A DNA stretch of 64,000 nt from Helichrysum umbraculigerum (Eukaryota > Streptophyta > Magnoliopsida > Asterales > Asteraceae): the NCBI GenBank assembly GCA_949592205.1, contig CATIUR010000001.1:43665001-43729000 (forward strand). Reading direction: 5' to 3'. Positions 1 through 11,495 of the stretch are shown here, one piece after another. The notes under the pieces are model-generated. The model saw nothing but the letters and a program-made list of their open reading frames with translations, searched no databases and was not told the DNA's origin. Numbering within the stretch: the first letter of the stretch is position 1; each line of letters begins with the position of its first letter. Both the position numbers and the translations under genes were made by a program.

Positions 1-171
1 TCCCGACAATCTTATTGTCTCATGAATAGTGATCGCTATTGTCTCATGAATAGTAAATCCCGACAATCTTATTGTCTCATGAATAGTGATTGCTATTGTC
101 TCATGAATACTAAATCCCGACAATCTTATTGTCTCAAGAATAGTGATCGCTATTGTCTCATGAATAGTAAT
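1..171 (+). repeat. 57-bp tandem repeat in LTR (3 copies visible)
   Basis: The unit contains GACAAT-ctt-ATTGTC (an inverted repeat) and two copies of TCTCATGAATAGT spaced alternately 24 and 33 bp. It translates by chance into a 19-residue repeat with no stop, which explains the open frame at 22-387. I do not treat that frame as a gene. Confidence 0.9.
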
Positions 172-527
172 TCAACACTAACTTTGCATAACCGACTTTT
201 CAACGGACAATACAATATTTGGAATAACTCGGAAACATATGACACATATACTTTTGTAAGTATACAAGGAGACCAACATAACAATAATGCTTTTAATAAT
301 CATTATTACAAAACTCACCAACGGGCCGTACATGTTTTCAAAATACAAACAAACAACCAGATCCTTTGGACATTACTAGTTGAATGAACAACTAGCATAG
401 ATGGTCTGTTGAGACGTCTACACATATTTATAACCTTGCACGTTTTGAACGCCCGGCAGGTTACAGTCTTTGGACACCACTACTTATACTACTTCATACT
501 TGCTTCGTTGCAACATATCAGACTCAG

Positions 528-1022
528 GTGAGTCTCATAGCCCCTCATTTTACTGTTTTTACCCAGGGGTGGGAATAAATGCTCAGTTTTATTTACATGT
601 GAACACAAGTACAAAACTCGATATATTGACTGCATGAGTTATTTTTACTAATCATGAAGCCCTCCACATCATAGTTTGTTAGTATGGATTTAGCGTGAAT
701 GTTAGTGTATGATACCATTTGGGATTGACAGTCCCTGTCCGGGGTAGTCGCGCTACCACGACTGCTGGTCAAACGGACACATTAGCATTTGTTCATAACG
801 AGTGTAGATTAGGCACTCGCAGGAGGCAACCTCGATCGGGCACTTGATTGTGATCCCGACACCTCAGTTAAGCTCAAACTATGAGCTCATGGCAGTAATA
901 TACACATTTATTTGATTGATTTCAAATCACTATACTAAATCTTGTGGTTCATACATTATTATTTCATCATTACACCTGTGAGCTCACTAGCTTTTAGCTG
1001 ACCTTTTAGCATGTATTCTCAG
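528..1022 (+). other. candidate leader intron inside the LTR
   Basis: The donor is CAG/GTGAGT at 525-533, the branch-site match is CTGAC at 998-1002, and the acceptor is TTCTCAG ending at 1022. The same three signals recur at the same relative positions in the LTRs at 7605-8095, 14006-14500 and 31141-31689. A small hairpin (988-1000) covers the branch site. Splicing is inferred from signals only. Confidence 0.45.
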
Positions 1023-1316
1023 GTACTCAGCAGTAGTAGGACTGCTCAGGATGTTATGTAGCTCGAGTCGCATACATACACCGGGAGATTCCCCTGCATT
1101 TCTACATTTTGTGAATTAGATATGCCTTAGAATCTCTAAACATTAATTAAGAGCTTTTGTAAACATTACAACTTTGTAAAACTTTTACATTATATTAATG
1201 TAACTTGTAAACGACGCATATAGAGTCGTTCATTATATATCTTTGTACTTGATTACCTTGATTAGTCGCACCCGATGTATGCTTCCGCTAATCATGAATT
1301 TGGGGGTACGACAGGT

Positions 1317-1328
1317 TGGTATCAGAGC
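1317..1328 (+). other. primer binding site (tRNA-iMet)
   Basis: TGGTATCAGAGC lies three bases after the LTR end. This is the standard plant retrotransposon primer site complementary to the 3' end of initiator methionine tRNA. It fixes the LTR boundary at 1313 and the element's orientation as plus. Confidence 0.95.
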
Positions 1329-2092
1329 CTAAGGTTATAGTGAACTAGGTTGCATTTAGTGGGCCTACACTATGACCGTTAGGCAGTATTTCCTTATTAG
1401 GTATGATTGGATCTGGGATTGCATCATACGAGTTTAATTTAACATAGCCTGATCAACTATGTACAATTAAATAAAGATGATGTAAGAACTGAAACGGTTA
1501 TGTTGAATAGGAATACACTAGTTGACTCTGACCACGAGAGAAACGGGACTTATACATGTTTGTGCTAGACACCCTAGGCTATATTATATGATATGAATAT
1601 AGGCCTCATTTGTTAAACGTTCTTGCCATAGAAATGGCAGACTTCTCAGCTAGACAAACAACACGTACTTCATCATCTATCTCTCGCTCACGTAGTAGCC
1701 ACTCAGAACCACTCATGGCTAGACGCATTAGAAACTCACACCGGGCTAGGCCTTATCACAACCCAGCCGTCACAGAAAACGTATCTGCTCTAGATCGCCA
1801 TCGGGCAATTGCTCACCAGTGGAGCTAGTTAGCTACGGCTGTTGCTACCTAGAGAATCGAGGAAAACACCGAATTCCTCGCTTATGTTGAAGGATACTCA
1901 ATCATGGAATCTCTCTCCGTACACTCAGAAACCTACACACCTCAATGTACCTGTGTTAACTGCTCGAGTTCACTGTCACGAACACAGGTTACACGACTTG
2001 GAAATCGAACAACATGATAACCGATCACCAAACTATAACGAGCAACGAAACTATAATCTCACGAAAGATTGGTCACCTAGGCGCGATACACT

Positions 2093-2200
2093 CATTACGG
2101 CACTTGGTGTTGCATTCACAGTACATTGGTACTGCATTACGGTACTTCGGGTACTGCATTCACGGCACTTGGTGCTGCATTTGGGCACTCTGTGCTACTT
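2093..2200 (+). repeat. about 21-bp hairpin array
   Basis: Five units begin with CAT or CATT at 2093, 2113, 2135, 2157 and 2178. Each contains a short stem-loop: CAGTAC/GTACTG, GGCAC/GTGCTG or GGGCAC/GTGCTA. Unit sequences differ in ways that keep the pairing. The array lies in the degenerate gag region of element 1. Confidence 0.7.
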
Positions 2201-2242
2201 TCGATGCATACATTTGAAAACACACGATTTATTACCCATCTT

Positions 2243-2475
2243 TAGCATTAGTGCTACATATAGAAAACTCATTTTCATACTTACTCTTAGTGTACGCGCT
2301 ACATATGGAAATCATAGGATTCAGCATTCGTGCTACTCATGGAAACTACTCAGTTTACGCTTACTTTTAGCATTCGTACTACCTTTGGAAATTACACGAT
2401 TTATACTCCTTTTAGCCTTGGTGCTACATTAAGAAATCACATGAACTACACCTATTTTAGCCGCCGTGCTACTAC
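2243..2475 (+). repeat. about 45-bp hairpin tandem repeat
   Basis: Cores of the form TAGCA-nnnn-TGCTA occur at 2243, 2288, 2322, 2368, 2413 and 2458, mostly 45-46 bp apart, with variants such as TAGCC-ttgg-TGCTA and TAGTG-tacg-CGCTA. Linkers resemble CTACATATGGAAATCA. The open frames across 1842-2557 are by-products of this repetition. Confidence 0.75.
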
Positions 2476-4156
2476 AATCCACTCTTATCATAGACATGTG
2501 AAATTCTCACACACGTACTACTCTATAGGCTATTGTATATCGAATATGTACGAATAGGCCTCACTTGCTCATTACTACCCTGCCATCAAGGATGACAACA
2601 CGTTCCACTGTACTACCTACCACTCATGGGAAAGATACTACTTTGTGTCCTTCCTACCACTCTTATCCTTCGGGATCGCGTTTGAGACGAACTACTAGAG
2701 AAAACTACTAGGTCTCCTCGAGCTAGACCTTAACTCATACACATTATCGATTTCACTATACAAGGTACACGCTAGAGGGCAGCCGCCCATCGATGGGGCT
2801 GGCTACCTGTTGCATTTTCTATTTGGAGATTCAAACACAACATTTACACATTGGAATGTTTTTCCAACAATTGAATTAATTCCAACGATTAACGCGTAAT
2901 TTGGTTTGCAACATGGATCACTTTGATTTTCAAATGGATTAGTATTGCGAGGAGTACTCTCAATGACTAAGTCCACAAACTATTTCAGCAACGATTTGAT
3001 CCTTTTTGATCACTACGGCAAGGAGTACTTGCAACTACCAGAACTACCAACCAATCCTGTCAAACCTTTGTTCATTTCAAGATAATATCATAGTCATGGC
3101 TGACTACTTTAAAAACACTACTCGGTCATTGTGATGAATACTTTTCGAATCCACGATTGGATTAACCACAATTCCTAAGATATAGAGGACGAGACTCAAC
3201 CCTAATTTACTACCGTCTACCTATTCAACCACATATACAAGATAACGACACTTCTAACGAGGAAATCGACGTAGTTAGAACTAACTCATCACTCATAACC
3301 GATTCACCACATTTCTTCTGTTCCATCAGTGTTAAATCCTTCCGACTACTCTTACCACACGACTAGGGGAGCACAAACGCCACGTAAACGCAAGGAAATC
3401 TTATCAAAACCTGGAATACTACTCCGACTACATGACAAGGATCACCTAGTTGATTTCATAAAAGTCTCGTAAATCGTCCGGATGTGATAATGCCTGGCAC
3501 GTTCTGTAAACCAAAAATTGTATACATTATTTACATTTCGCCTCGAACCACAAATCTTATTAATTTGTGTTGATGGAATCGACCTACCGTAAGGTCACAT
3601 GTTACCTCCCCTAAACGCAACCACAATGATCCTAAATATTCATGCAAGGATCTCATTCACTAATTATTCCCTTTCGATTCAAGAATAGGCCGCTATGAGA
3701 ATAGACCGAATACCCTAGAATTAGAATATCATGGAACGCGTTTAGACAAAATGCACCTGGCATGGGGACGGGATTGATAACACGCAAAAAGTCAAGTTTT
3801 TGTGTGCTATTTTCTCACCTTTTTAGCCCAATTATGAATGAAAACATTTGAAATATACATTTTTATACTAAATTTCATAATTATGGCTAAAATATAGACG
3901 ATGCTTCAAGAATCAACCTAAAAGACCTAAAAACGAGTAAAATAAAGCACAAACGATCAACGAATCTTCCGTTCACGCATTTAAGTACAATTTAAGATAT
4001 ACTTGGAATTATGACCTCTAAGTTATGTCATTTTCTTCGTTAGGAAATTACGAAACCGTGAGCGTGAGAATCACTCAAAACGGATAAACGACGAAGAAGT
4101 TACGCCAAATCGAAGAAACGGAGAACCAACGGAATCAATACGACTGGACACAGACT

Positions 4157-4326
4157 GTATACGGCTGGACTATGTCGTATACGGCTGGACACAGACCGTA
4201 TACGGCCTGTGTAGACAGTATACGACCTGTGCCCAGCCATATATGGCCCAGTCCAGCCGTATACGGTTGGTGCCCACCCGTATTTGCTCCAGTCCACCCG
4301 TATACGGCCAAAACCAACCGTATTTC
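4157..4326 (+). repeat. array of CGTATACGG palindromes, about 20.4-bp period
   Basis: Core GTA positions are 4157, 4177, 4198, 4218, 4238, 4259, 4280, 4300 and 4320, i.e. nine units at 20-21 bp. The best copies read CCGTATACGG, a perfect 10-bp palindrome. Linkers vary (CTGGACACAGAC, CTGTGCCCAGC). The array lies about 110 bp upstream of a TATA box. Confidence 0.9.
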
Positions 4327-4433
4327 GTGTTCAGGCAATAAAAATGACATTTTTGTACGGCTGTGCGATACGGTTGTGCATTTGGAGGTTGGAATACGGT
4401 TGAAGAATACGGCCGCGTGTCTCATATAAATTC

Positions 4434-4441
4434 AAGGCTTC
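4434..4441 (+). promoter_or_regulatory. LTR TATA box
   Basis: ATATAAAT lies about 110 bp after the palindrome array, and TCACATCACACAC and a CT-rich leader follow. The equivalent TATAAATA occurs at the same relative position in the LTRs at 16819 and 26789. Confidence 0.7.
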
Positions 4442-4844
4442 ACCTCAACATTTGGAATAATCTCACATCACACACTTCTCATCCATTCTTCACCAACACT
4501 ACTCTCTCTCTAGATTAGGTTTTTATTTTAATTTTCGTAGTTAGTGGCTAGTTAGTCTCCGGTTAATACTTAACCGGGCTACTAGAGGGGTAATATTGTA
4601 ATATCACTTGGAGCATACTCGAAGTTCTTTCTGTATACTTTCAAGTTATATTCAGCTACGCTCTTTTCACAGTTATATCTATCCTTTATCTTATTAATTA
4701 AAATGCATGCTGTTGTTATTTTGATTATGCTAGATTTAGGACTTGCCATGATTAGCGAGTAGTTATATTGCGTGTTTGTTGTGATGTAGTTAGCCGTATT
4801 AGTTGGGATGATGTCATTATGAAACAACGGAGGTAACGTTAAAC

Positions 4845-4965
4845 GGCTTTCATTTGTATAGCGCCGGAAACATCACGAATGTGTGTATTACGGAACGTGG
4901 AAGCTATGAAAGTCGTGGGCACAATCCGTTGTGGAATAATGTCCCAAACCATTTTATAAATGAAA
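4845..4965 (+). other. conserved leader block of Athila-like LTRs
   Basis: About 120 bp from AACAACGGAGGTAACGTT to AATAATGTCCC match 57902-58025 with only a handful of differences, although the surrounding LTR sequence is far more diverged. It contains two CCGTTGTGG/CGGAACGTGG-type motifs. Its function is unknown. Confidence 0.65.
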
Positions 4966-5576
4966 ACTCGGTGCTTTGATTAATTTTCTATCTATGATTA
5001 TAAACCTCACTTTAACCAAACGCCTTTCGACCAATGAACGTGATTAAAACCTTTTTATTAAGACGTAGCTAACCTTAAGTAAAGGTAATTAATTATATGT
5101 GTTTGAAATAAACATGGTCTGGTTCTAAACCTGTGGAAATACCATTTTCAATCAAAGTAGTGTACACAGAACATAACTAGGGATTTATTGGGACTTTAAA
5201 GTAAGGCTGGTTTATATCATAGATGGATAATTCCTGAACTTAAATACAAACTTAGCTTATAAGTCCAGAGTGGCCATTATAGAGCAACGTGAATACCGTA
5301 AATCAGCTGAATACATGGTATATCGTTGGAAGCACCACTGGTGTAGTACAACGTGGAAGTCATGAAAAAGCCGTCGGTACTATACTTTGTGAATCACTGG
5401 TTATTTCAACCTCTGGACTTTACAAACCCATCGATAGAAAGTAATCAAGCACCAAATCAAGTCTTATACTTAAATGTTTTATTCAATTGAGTATCCCTGT
5501 GGGGTTAAGAACGGTCAGACATCGAGTTAGTTTGCTGCCTTATTCATGCACCCGGGATATCTAATCCAAAAAGGGT

Positions 5577-5680
5577 CACTGTGCCATAACAGGACAGTGT
5601 TGTGGGCTGCGCAACCTACTCCGATCAGAATCACGATAGCCTAGTTACTCAGTGACATACTGATTGAGAAATCAATCAGT
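5577..5680 (+). other. two conserved hairpins in LTR
   Basis: Hairpin A (5577-5599) pairs CACTGT with ACAGTG. Hairpin B (5659-5680) pairs ACTGATTGA with TCAATCAGT around a GAAA tetraloop. Equivalent hairpins with different stem sequences occur at 18074-18181, 28044-28151 and 58738-58848, flanked by the same GATCAGAATC and GACATACT words. Confidence 0.75.
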
Positions 5681-6440
5681 AGGGAGCTAGTGCTTATCCC
5701 ACATATACTTAAAACAAATAAAATACAAATCTTTAGAGACGTTTTCATATCCTAAACTAAACATCATCCCAACGTTCGGCTAACGAACTCACAACAAACA
5801 CCCCCTCTATCCTGACTGCTATCCGTTTATTTTATCTTCTTTTTATTATTGCTTATTAGTTTAATCATAAAAACAAAACCAAACCACTCCCAACTATTTT
5901 AAAACTCCCTCACTAATTAGAAACAGACATCCTAGACTACTCAGATCCACAATACAGTTGGTTTTGAAGAACGACCCTAGGTCATACTCGCTGCTATACA
6001 ACCTTTAGGTATGACAACCGTCAATTTAGGACTATAGTTTAGTGCCTAATCAAGGGTAATACATGTAATTAGTTATGTGTTAGGCTAATTAATGTATCAA
6101 TTATTATATATATTGTTGAATATATATCTACAATTATGCGGTTTGTTTAAATCGTACGAGCTTCAAATCGAATGAAATTCGATACAATAAATGCGGACGT
6201 TGGTGAACAATTTGTTAAGTAATACAAATATTATTTAATAACTAAATTTTATTTAGAATATTATTCATTTTGATATTTCGTATCCAAAATTTTACTACAC
6301 AATTAATGTATACGCGATTAAATATACGAACGCGCAAACAAATAAAACGAATTTCTATTTAAGTACCCCAAATGGATGATTGATAAAACATCTTAATAAA
6401 ACTTTTATAATGGATTCGTAATTTAAAAACCTATCTTTTA

Positions 6441-6800
6441 ATGTGTAAAAATCATTTAATATTGAACGACGGAGGAAACGAACACCGCACGGAGCGGGAA
6501 CGCGGGGCGAAAATGGGAGTTAACCTCCCATTCCCACCCTCTTTTCTTTCAATTCTCTTTTACCTCTCTCTCTCTTCTTTCTCCTTTTCTCTCAAATACC
6601 ACCCACCACCACCATTCTCATCACCACCAAAATCATCAAATAAACACACAAAACGCACTCGGATCACCAAGCCCTTTTGGAATAAAACGTTCACCACTTC
6701 GCGATCTACAATCCTATCTTTCCGGAATTTCATTTCGGCGATTTGTAAGTTTCCGACACAACTCCGAAAACTCTCGTTTTTAAGTTTTATAACTTGCTAG
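6441..6800 (+). other. open frame across LTR leader (probably not a gene)
   Basis: A 119-codon frame runs over the CT-rich leader (6540-6600) of the solo LTR. Its composition (Ser/Pro/Phe/Leu) simply reflects pyrimidine-rich DNA, and no matching frame exists in the sister LTRs. I read the CT tract as the transcribed leader after the LTR promoter, not as coding sequence. Confidence 0.4.
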
Positions 6801-6906
6801 TTGTTTGTATAACCTTGTAATGTCCTAAAATGGGTTGGGTAAAAATATTATGCCGATCGATGGCCGGAAAATGCGTTTTTGAGGTTGAAATTCCGATCAG
6901 ACCCGT

Positions 6907-7181
6907 ACGTCGCATTTGGCTTGGAGCAAATGCGACGCAGCGACTTACGTCGCATGAATCCTCAACGTCGCATAGAGCGACGCAGCACTCTACGTCGCAT
7001 CGAATTGCGGACGTCGCACTTAGCGACGCAGACCCTTACGTCGCAGAAATCAACTACGTCGCCTATAGCGATGCCACGTACAACGTCGCATTAAATTGCG
7101 AAAGTCGCACATAGCGACGCCGTGCCCAACGTCGCAGTCCGGATCTGCGACGTCGCACCCAACGTCGCAGGCTACGTCGCA
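6907..7181 (+). repeat. array of ACGTCGCA motifs
   Basis: Copies start at 6907, 6947, 6965, 6992, 7011, 7038, 7056, 7083, 7102, 7129, 7150, 7162 and 7174, most of them spaced alternately 18-19 and 27 bp. In each long interval an inverted half GCGACG follows, giving CGTCGC-5nt-GCGACG hairpins about every 45 bp. The array takes the place of the 57-bp array of element 1's LTR. Confidence 0.9.
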
Positions 7182-7604
7182 CAAAACAGAATCTTCAAAC
7201 CTCAATATTTTCAAAGTCAAATTTTACTGTAGCAATTCACTGTAGCAACAATATAATAACATTTTAGAACTATCGTTACAACCGTCACCAACGGGCCGTA
7301 CATATTTTCAAATACACAATTAAATCAACTAAGTCATAGTAACTTAGACAATTCAATCAAACAAGTCGTTGTAACTTGTATCAATTTATTCAAACAAGTC
7401 GTAGTAACTTGTAATAAAACAATCAACCAAATCGGGGTAATTTGGACATTAAGTTAGACAAACAATTCAAATGGTAGTCTTTCGGGATACCAATACAATT
7501 AATGACAATTTAAGTGTCGTGGACACATTCAGGTTTCAAGCCTTTGGACACCAACTCACAGCTAATTACTTCAAGTTTATTAAGTTAAACACTTCAAGAA
7601 CCAG

Positions 7605-8095
7605 GTGAGTTTCATAGCCCCATTTTCACTGCTTTACAACTAGGGGTGTGATATTACTACTCGATTTTGTTTTACAAGTAGAACGCAAGTGCCAAACTTC
7701 AAATACTACATGAGTTTCAAGCTAATCAATTTAAAGTCCTCCATAAGCATAGTCTCTAGTATTTTATAGCGTGAATGTTAGTATATGATATCATATGGGA
7801 TTGACAATCCTCATCCGGGTTAGCACGCACTAATCGGTCAAACGGATGTATTAGCATTTGGGAAGACGAGTGTTGATTAGGCACTCGTAGGAGGCATTTC
7901 AAGTTAGGTTTCCTTAAGTGGGCCTGACAAATCAAGTTAAGCTCAGACTATGTGCTCATGGACAGTATAACTTTTATTTTGCTTAATTGCATTTTAAATT
8001 CAATATAAATCTTGCGGTTCTTACAACTATACATTGACATACAAACCTGTGAGCTCACCAGCGTTTTCGCTGACCCATTTTAGTATTTATCACAG
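7605..8095 (+). other. candidate leader intron inside solo LTR
   Basis: The donor is CAG/GTGAGT (exon end 7604), the branch site CTGAC is at 8070-8074, and the acceptor ATCACAG ends at 8095. The hairpin CAGCG-TTTT-CGCTG occupies 8059-8072. The geometry equals that of 528-1022. Confidence 0.45.
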
Positions 8096-8516
8096 GTACC
8101 CAGCAGTAGTTTAGCTGCACAAGCATGAATTATTAGCTCGAGTCAGCATACATACAACTAGAGATTGGACTGCATTATTATATTTTGTAAAAGTAATTAT
8201 GCTATGTAATCTCTCAATTTCAGGAAACGAGCTAATGTAACTATATTTTGATGTAAACATTTACTTTATTTATACAAGTTTAAAACGACGCATATAGTGG
8301 TCGTTCATTATATCTTATGTGCTTTGTATATTGATTAGTGACACTCAAATCAAGCTTCCGCAAATCGTTAAATTTGGGGGTGTCACATTAGGCCACATAG
8401 CACTAGTAAAACTTAGGCCCCGCACTTATAAATATTAAAACCCACTGGTGCCGCCGCTGATGGACGGTCCAACGACAGGGTAAAACCTGATCGACCGTTG
8501 GCGGCGCATCAGGGAT

Positions 8517-9699
8517 GCACAACTCCATGAGAATCTTCATGATCTTTACGAAACCAGATATATCACCCATCTCAAGATGATGGAGACCAGCGACGAAGTT
8601 GCCAACTTACGACTAAAACTAGTATGCAGAATAGAAACCACTTGAAACCGGTAAACTTTCTCTTGGCATGCATTGTATGTGGGAAAACATCCTTCAATAA
8701 TTTTTCAGTAGATATTCTCCGCGGACCTTTCGCAAACATAAATCTTTCAACCGCTTCTCACCGGACATCCACTCCAAACTTTCCACAACTACTAATTTTC
8801 AACGAATGTTTGTAAACAGGATTTCCAACGTGGGGTCAATAACAATAATTTTCAACATATTTGATTTAACTTCAGTTTTCAATAAATTTTTACCATCTCA
8901 AAGTTTTCAAAAAGAATTACATCAGCAAGGATTTGTAAACAAAGATTTCCACACAAAGCGCTTTACGAAACTTTCAAAAATCTGTTATTTATTAACAAAG
9001 TTACCAAGAATTACGATAACATACCTTCTTCAGCCAAATGAAAAACCATATATATGAACCAACACTTGATTTTCACTCGACCTCTCTCTATGATCAAACC
9101 TTTAAGACCACTATAGACAATTAAGTGTCATATGACGACCTATTCTATGAGGGACCGAAGACATTTCCCCTGTCTACTTACTTTGGACAACGATAACAAC
9201 TTATACATTGGAACACCTACAGGTCTTCTAATGATTTACATACTGAAGATACGTTCCAACGGTTTACATTGGATGTAATCCAACGAATTACTCACGTTTT
9301 TGGGATGTTATCCACCATACTCATACGAAACTTGTTACTTAATCATGATTGATCACTACACGATTTGACTACTGCTTGAACAATGGAATAGTCCTTATTG
9401 GACTACTGTTTTAACAACAAAATGGTCAAGGATAGACCACTCCTTATAAATCGATTCAGGCTGATTAGCACAATTTAAATCCCACATCAAGGTTACGGAT
9501 AAAACTCTTCTCTCTAGATATGATAATCAATCGAGATCGAAATACCTCCTCCCACTTTCTTTTCCAATGATTTCCGAAAATTCTATCAAAATCACTATTA
9601 CAAGGAAAACCTGTTCATAGTTCCTCTAGTTTCCAGTGGAACTCAAATCTTAACAAGGGGAGGAAGGTTAAACGAAGTTGCACATTATACCGCTTAGAA
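8517..9699 (+). pseudogene. decayed middle of element 1 (gag end, protease, RT lost)
   Basis: This continues element 1 after the nested solo LTR. Between here and the RNase H region I find no aspartic protease triad and no reverse transcriptase YVDD-type box in any frame. Open stretches at 8624-8815 and 8806-9057 show no retrotransposon motifs. At under 1.2 kb it is far too short for a complete protease plus RT, so a deletion as well as point decay is likely. Confidence 0.5.
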
Positions 9700-11461
9700 G
9701 GTACACGAAAAGAATTACACATCTCATGACCTCGAACTAGGAGCTGTCATCTTTGCACTCAAAATCTGGAGACATCATCTCTACGGCACTAAGTGCACAA
9801 TCTTTACCGATCACAAAAGTCTCCAACACATATTCGACCAAAAAGATCTCAGCATGAGGCAACGTCGCTGGGTCGAGTTGCTTACCGATTACGATTGTGA
9901 AATCCGATACCATCCGGGTAAAGCAAATGTTGTTGCCGATGCCCTCAGCCGAAAAGAACGTTCAAAACCACTTCGAGTCCGAGCGCTCAGCATGACTATA
10001 CACAACGATCGGAGTATTCAGATTCTCACCGCTCAACTCAAGGCACTGAAACCTGAAAACATCAAAAACGAGGCCTTGTGTAACATGGAAAAACAATTTG
10101 AAACCAAACTCAACGGGGTCAAATACTTCTCAAACCAAATTTGGTTGCCCTATTTCGGGAACCTACGCGACTTGGTGATGCATGAAGCTCACAAATCCAA
10201 ATACTCTATACATCCTGGATCTGACAAGATGTACCATGGCATCAGAGAATTATACTGGTGGCCAAACATGAAAGCTGAAATTGCCTCGTACATCAGCAAG
10301 TGCCTTACTTGCTCAAAAGTTAAAGCCGGATACCAGAAACCTTCCGGTCAACTCCAACAATCGGACATACCTCAATGGAAATGGGAGCAAATCACTATGG
10401 ACTTCATCACTAAACTCCCAAAAACACCGAGCGGTTGCGATACCATTTGGGTGATCATCGATCGTCTCACGAAATCTGCTCATTTCCTAGCCATCAGAGA
10501 AACTGATAAAATGGAACGCCTCACACAAATTTACCTTAAGGAAATCGTATCCCAACACGGTGTTCCCATCTCGATTATCTCTGACAGGGATAGTCGCTTC
10601 ACTTCTCGCTTTTGACAATCATTACAAAAATCATTGGGTACTCATTTGGATATGAGTACTGCATATCATCCGCAAACCGACGGCCAAAGCGAACGAACCA
10701 TTCAAACACTGGAGGATATGCTACGAGCCTGCGTAGTTGACTTCGGTGCAAACTGGGGACATCATCTACCTTTGTGCGAGTTCTCGTACAACAACAGCTA
10801 CCATACCAGTATTGGAGCTGCACCTTTCGAGGCACTGTACGGTCGTAAGTGCCGATCACCTATCTATTGGACCGAAGTGGGAGACAGCCAACTTACTGGT
10901 CCTGAAATCATACACAAGACCACCGAGAAGATCGTTGGTATTCAAAACCTGCTGAAAGCCGCACGTGATCGTCAGAAAAGCTATGCTGACATGAGACGCA
11001 AACATCTCGAGTTCCAGGTTGGGGATCGAGTACTCTTGAAAGTATCACCTTGGAAAGGTGTCATCCATTTTGGTAAACGCAGGAAATTAAACCCCAGGTA
11101 CATTGGGCCTTTTGAGATCCTTGAAAGGATTGGTCCAGTAGCATATCGATTGCAGCTGCCACCCGAACTCAGCAGCGTGCATCCCACCTTCCACATTTCT
11201 AACCTGAAGGAATGTCTGTCTGACGAGACACTTATCATTCCTCTCGACGAAATTCATATCGATGATAAACTTCATTTTGTCGAGACACCAGTGGAGATCA
11301 GGGAACGTGAGGTCAAACAGTTGAAACAAAGTCGTATTCCCATCGTTAAGGTCCGGTGGAATTTGCGGCGTGGTCCGGAATTCACTTGGGAACGGGAAGA
11401 CCAGATGCAACTCAAGTATCCACATCTATTCTCAAACTCCACTCACACGATTCAGAGTTAA
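9700..11461 (+). pseudogene. pol remnant: RNase H, integrase, chromodomain (element 1)
   Basis: One frame runs from about 9700 to 11461, broken by a single in-frame TGA at 10613-10615. It opens with a Ty3/gypsy RNase H (SHDLEL, FALKIWRHHLYG, FTDHKSLQHIF, VVADALSRK). The integrase follows, with an HHCC-type zinc region (HEAHKSKYSIHPG, CLTCSKVKA) and the DDE core (MDFITKLP, ISDRDSRF, then ATAYHPQTDGQSER-type after the stop). The C-terminus ends with a chromodomain (IPIVKVRWN, FTWERED). This order and the chromodomain place it in the chromoviruses, Tekay/Del-like. The stop just before the last catalytic segment makes it non-functional. It lies directly before the polypurine tract and 3' LTR. Confidence 0.93.
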
Positions 11462-11475
11462 ATTTCGGGACGAAA

Positions 11476-11495
11476 TTCTCTTAACATGGGCAGAA
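11476..11495 (+). other. polypurine tract of element 1
   Basis: The purine-leaning stretch ending in CATGGGCAGAA immediately precedes the 3' LTR start TGTGACACCC. The upstream text (TTTCGGGACGAAATT) is the usual Tekay-clade lead-in. The tract is interrupted by pyrimidines, so it may be degraded. Confidence 0.6.

Larger units (their letters stand above)
1..1313 (+). mobile_element. 5' LTR (right part) of Tekay/Del-like gypsy element 1
   Basis: This stretch matches about 13450-14791 almost base for base and ends in ACGACA directly before a tRNA-iMet primer binding site, so it is the right-hand part of the 5' LTR. Its left part lies outside the window. The main difference from the 3' LTR is about 28 bp present only in the latter near 13660-13690. 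It contains a 57-bp tandem repeat, a block reading CACCAACGGGCCGTACA (317-333), a donor-like CAG/GTGAGT, and a hairpin plus acceptor near 988-1022. Confidence 0.9.
1330..3769 (+). pseudogene. decayed gag and leader region of element 1
   Basis: This is the internal region of element 1 from the primer site to the nested solo LTR. A Ser/Arg-rich open stretch at 1610-1828 lies where a gag N-terminus would be expected. After it all three frames are broken and I recognise no capsid or zinc-knuckle motif. Two hairpin arrays fill 2093-2475. From 2480 to 3769 I see only degenerate, stop-ridden sequence. The gag assignment is by position, not by homology. Confidence 0.4.
6010..8387 (+). mobile_element. 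Tekay-like solo LTR nested in the Athila-like solo LTR
   Basis: It begins TATGACAACC (a one-base variant of TGTGACA) and ends GGGTGTCACA. The 5-bp duplication TTAGG flanks it at 6005-6009 and 8388-8392. It shares with the LTRs of element 1 and of 29569-31973 the GTGCCTAATCA start block, the CACCAACGGGCCGTACA block (7285-7301), the GTGAGT donor and the CAGCG/CGCTG hairpin. It is younger than its Athila-like host LTR. Confidence 0.92.
3775..8511 (+). mobile_element. Athila-like solo LTR (interrupted by a second solo LTR)
   Basis: It begins TGATAACACG and ends GGCGCATCA, flanked by the 5-bp target duplication GGGAT at 3770-3774 and 8512-8516, so it is a bona fide solo LTR inside element 1. It aligns end to end with the LTRs at 16169, 26159 and 56691 (start TGATAACAC-type, 20-bp palindrome array, TATA box, GATCAGAATCACGATAGCC block, arms ending near an AACGACC block). 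The insertion at 6010-8387 splits it at the TTAGG target site. No internal region remains, so it arose by LTR-LTR recombination. Confidence 0.92.

Noticed and set aside
22..387. 121-codon open frame with a 19-residue repeat
   Set aside because: It is the translation of a 57-bp LTR tandem repeat whose length is a multiple of three. It is in an untranslated LTR leader and changes frame outside the array.
4582..4827. 81-codon minus-strand frame in the solo LTR
   Set aside because: No counterpart in the equivalent part of the other Athila-like LTRs and no motif.
6830..7114. 94- and 71-codon frames over the ACGTCGCA array
   Set aside because: Both arise from the CpG-rich repeat and have no counterpart in the sister LTRs.
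10599..11425. open frames on the minus strand and in other frames over the integrase region
   Set aside because: Shadows of the clearly homologous plus-strand pol remnant.
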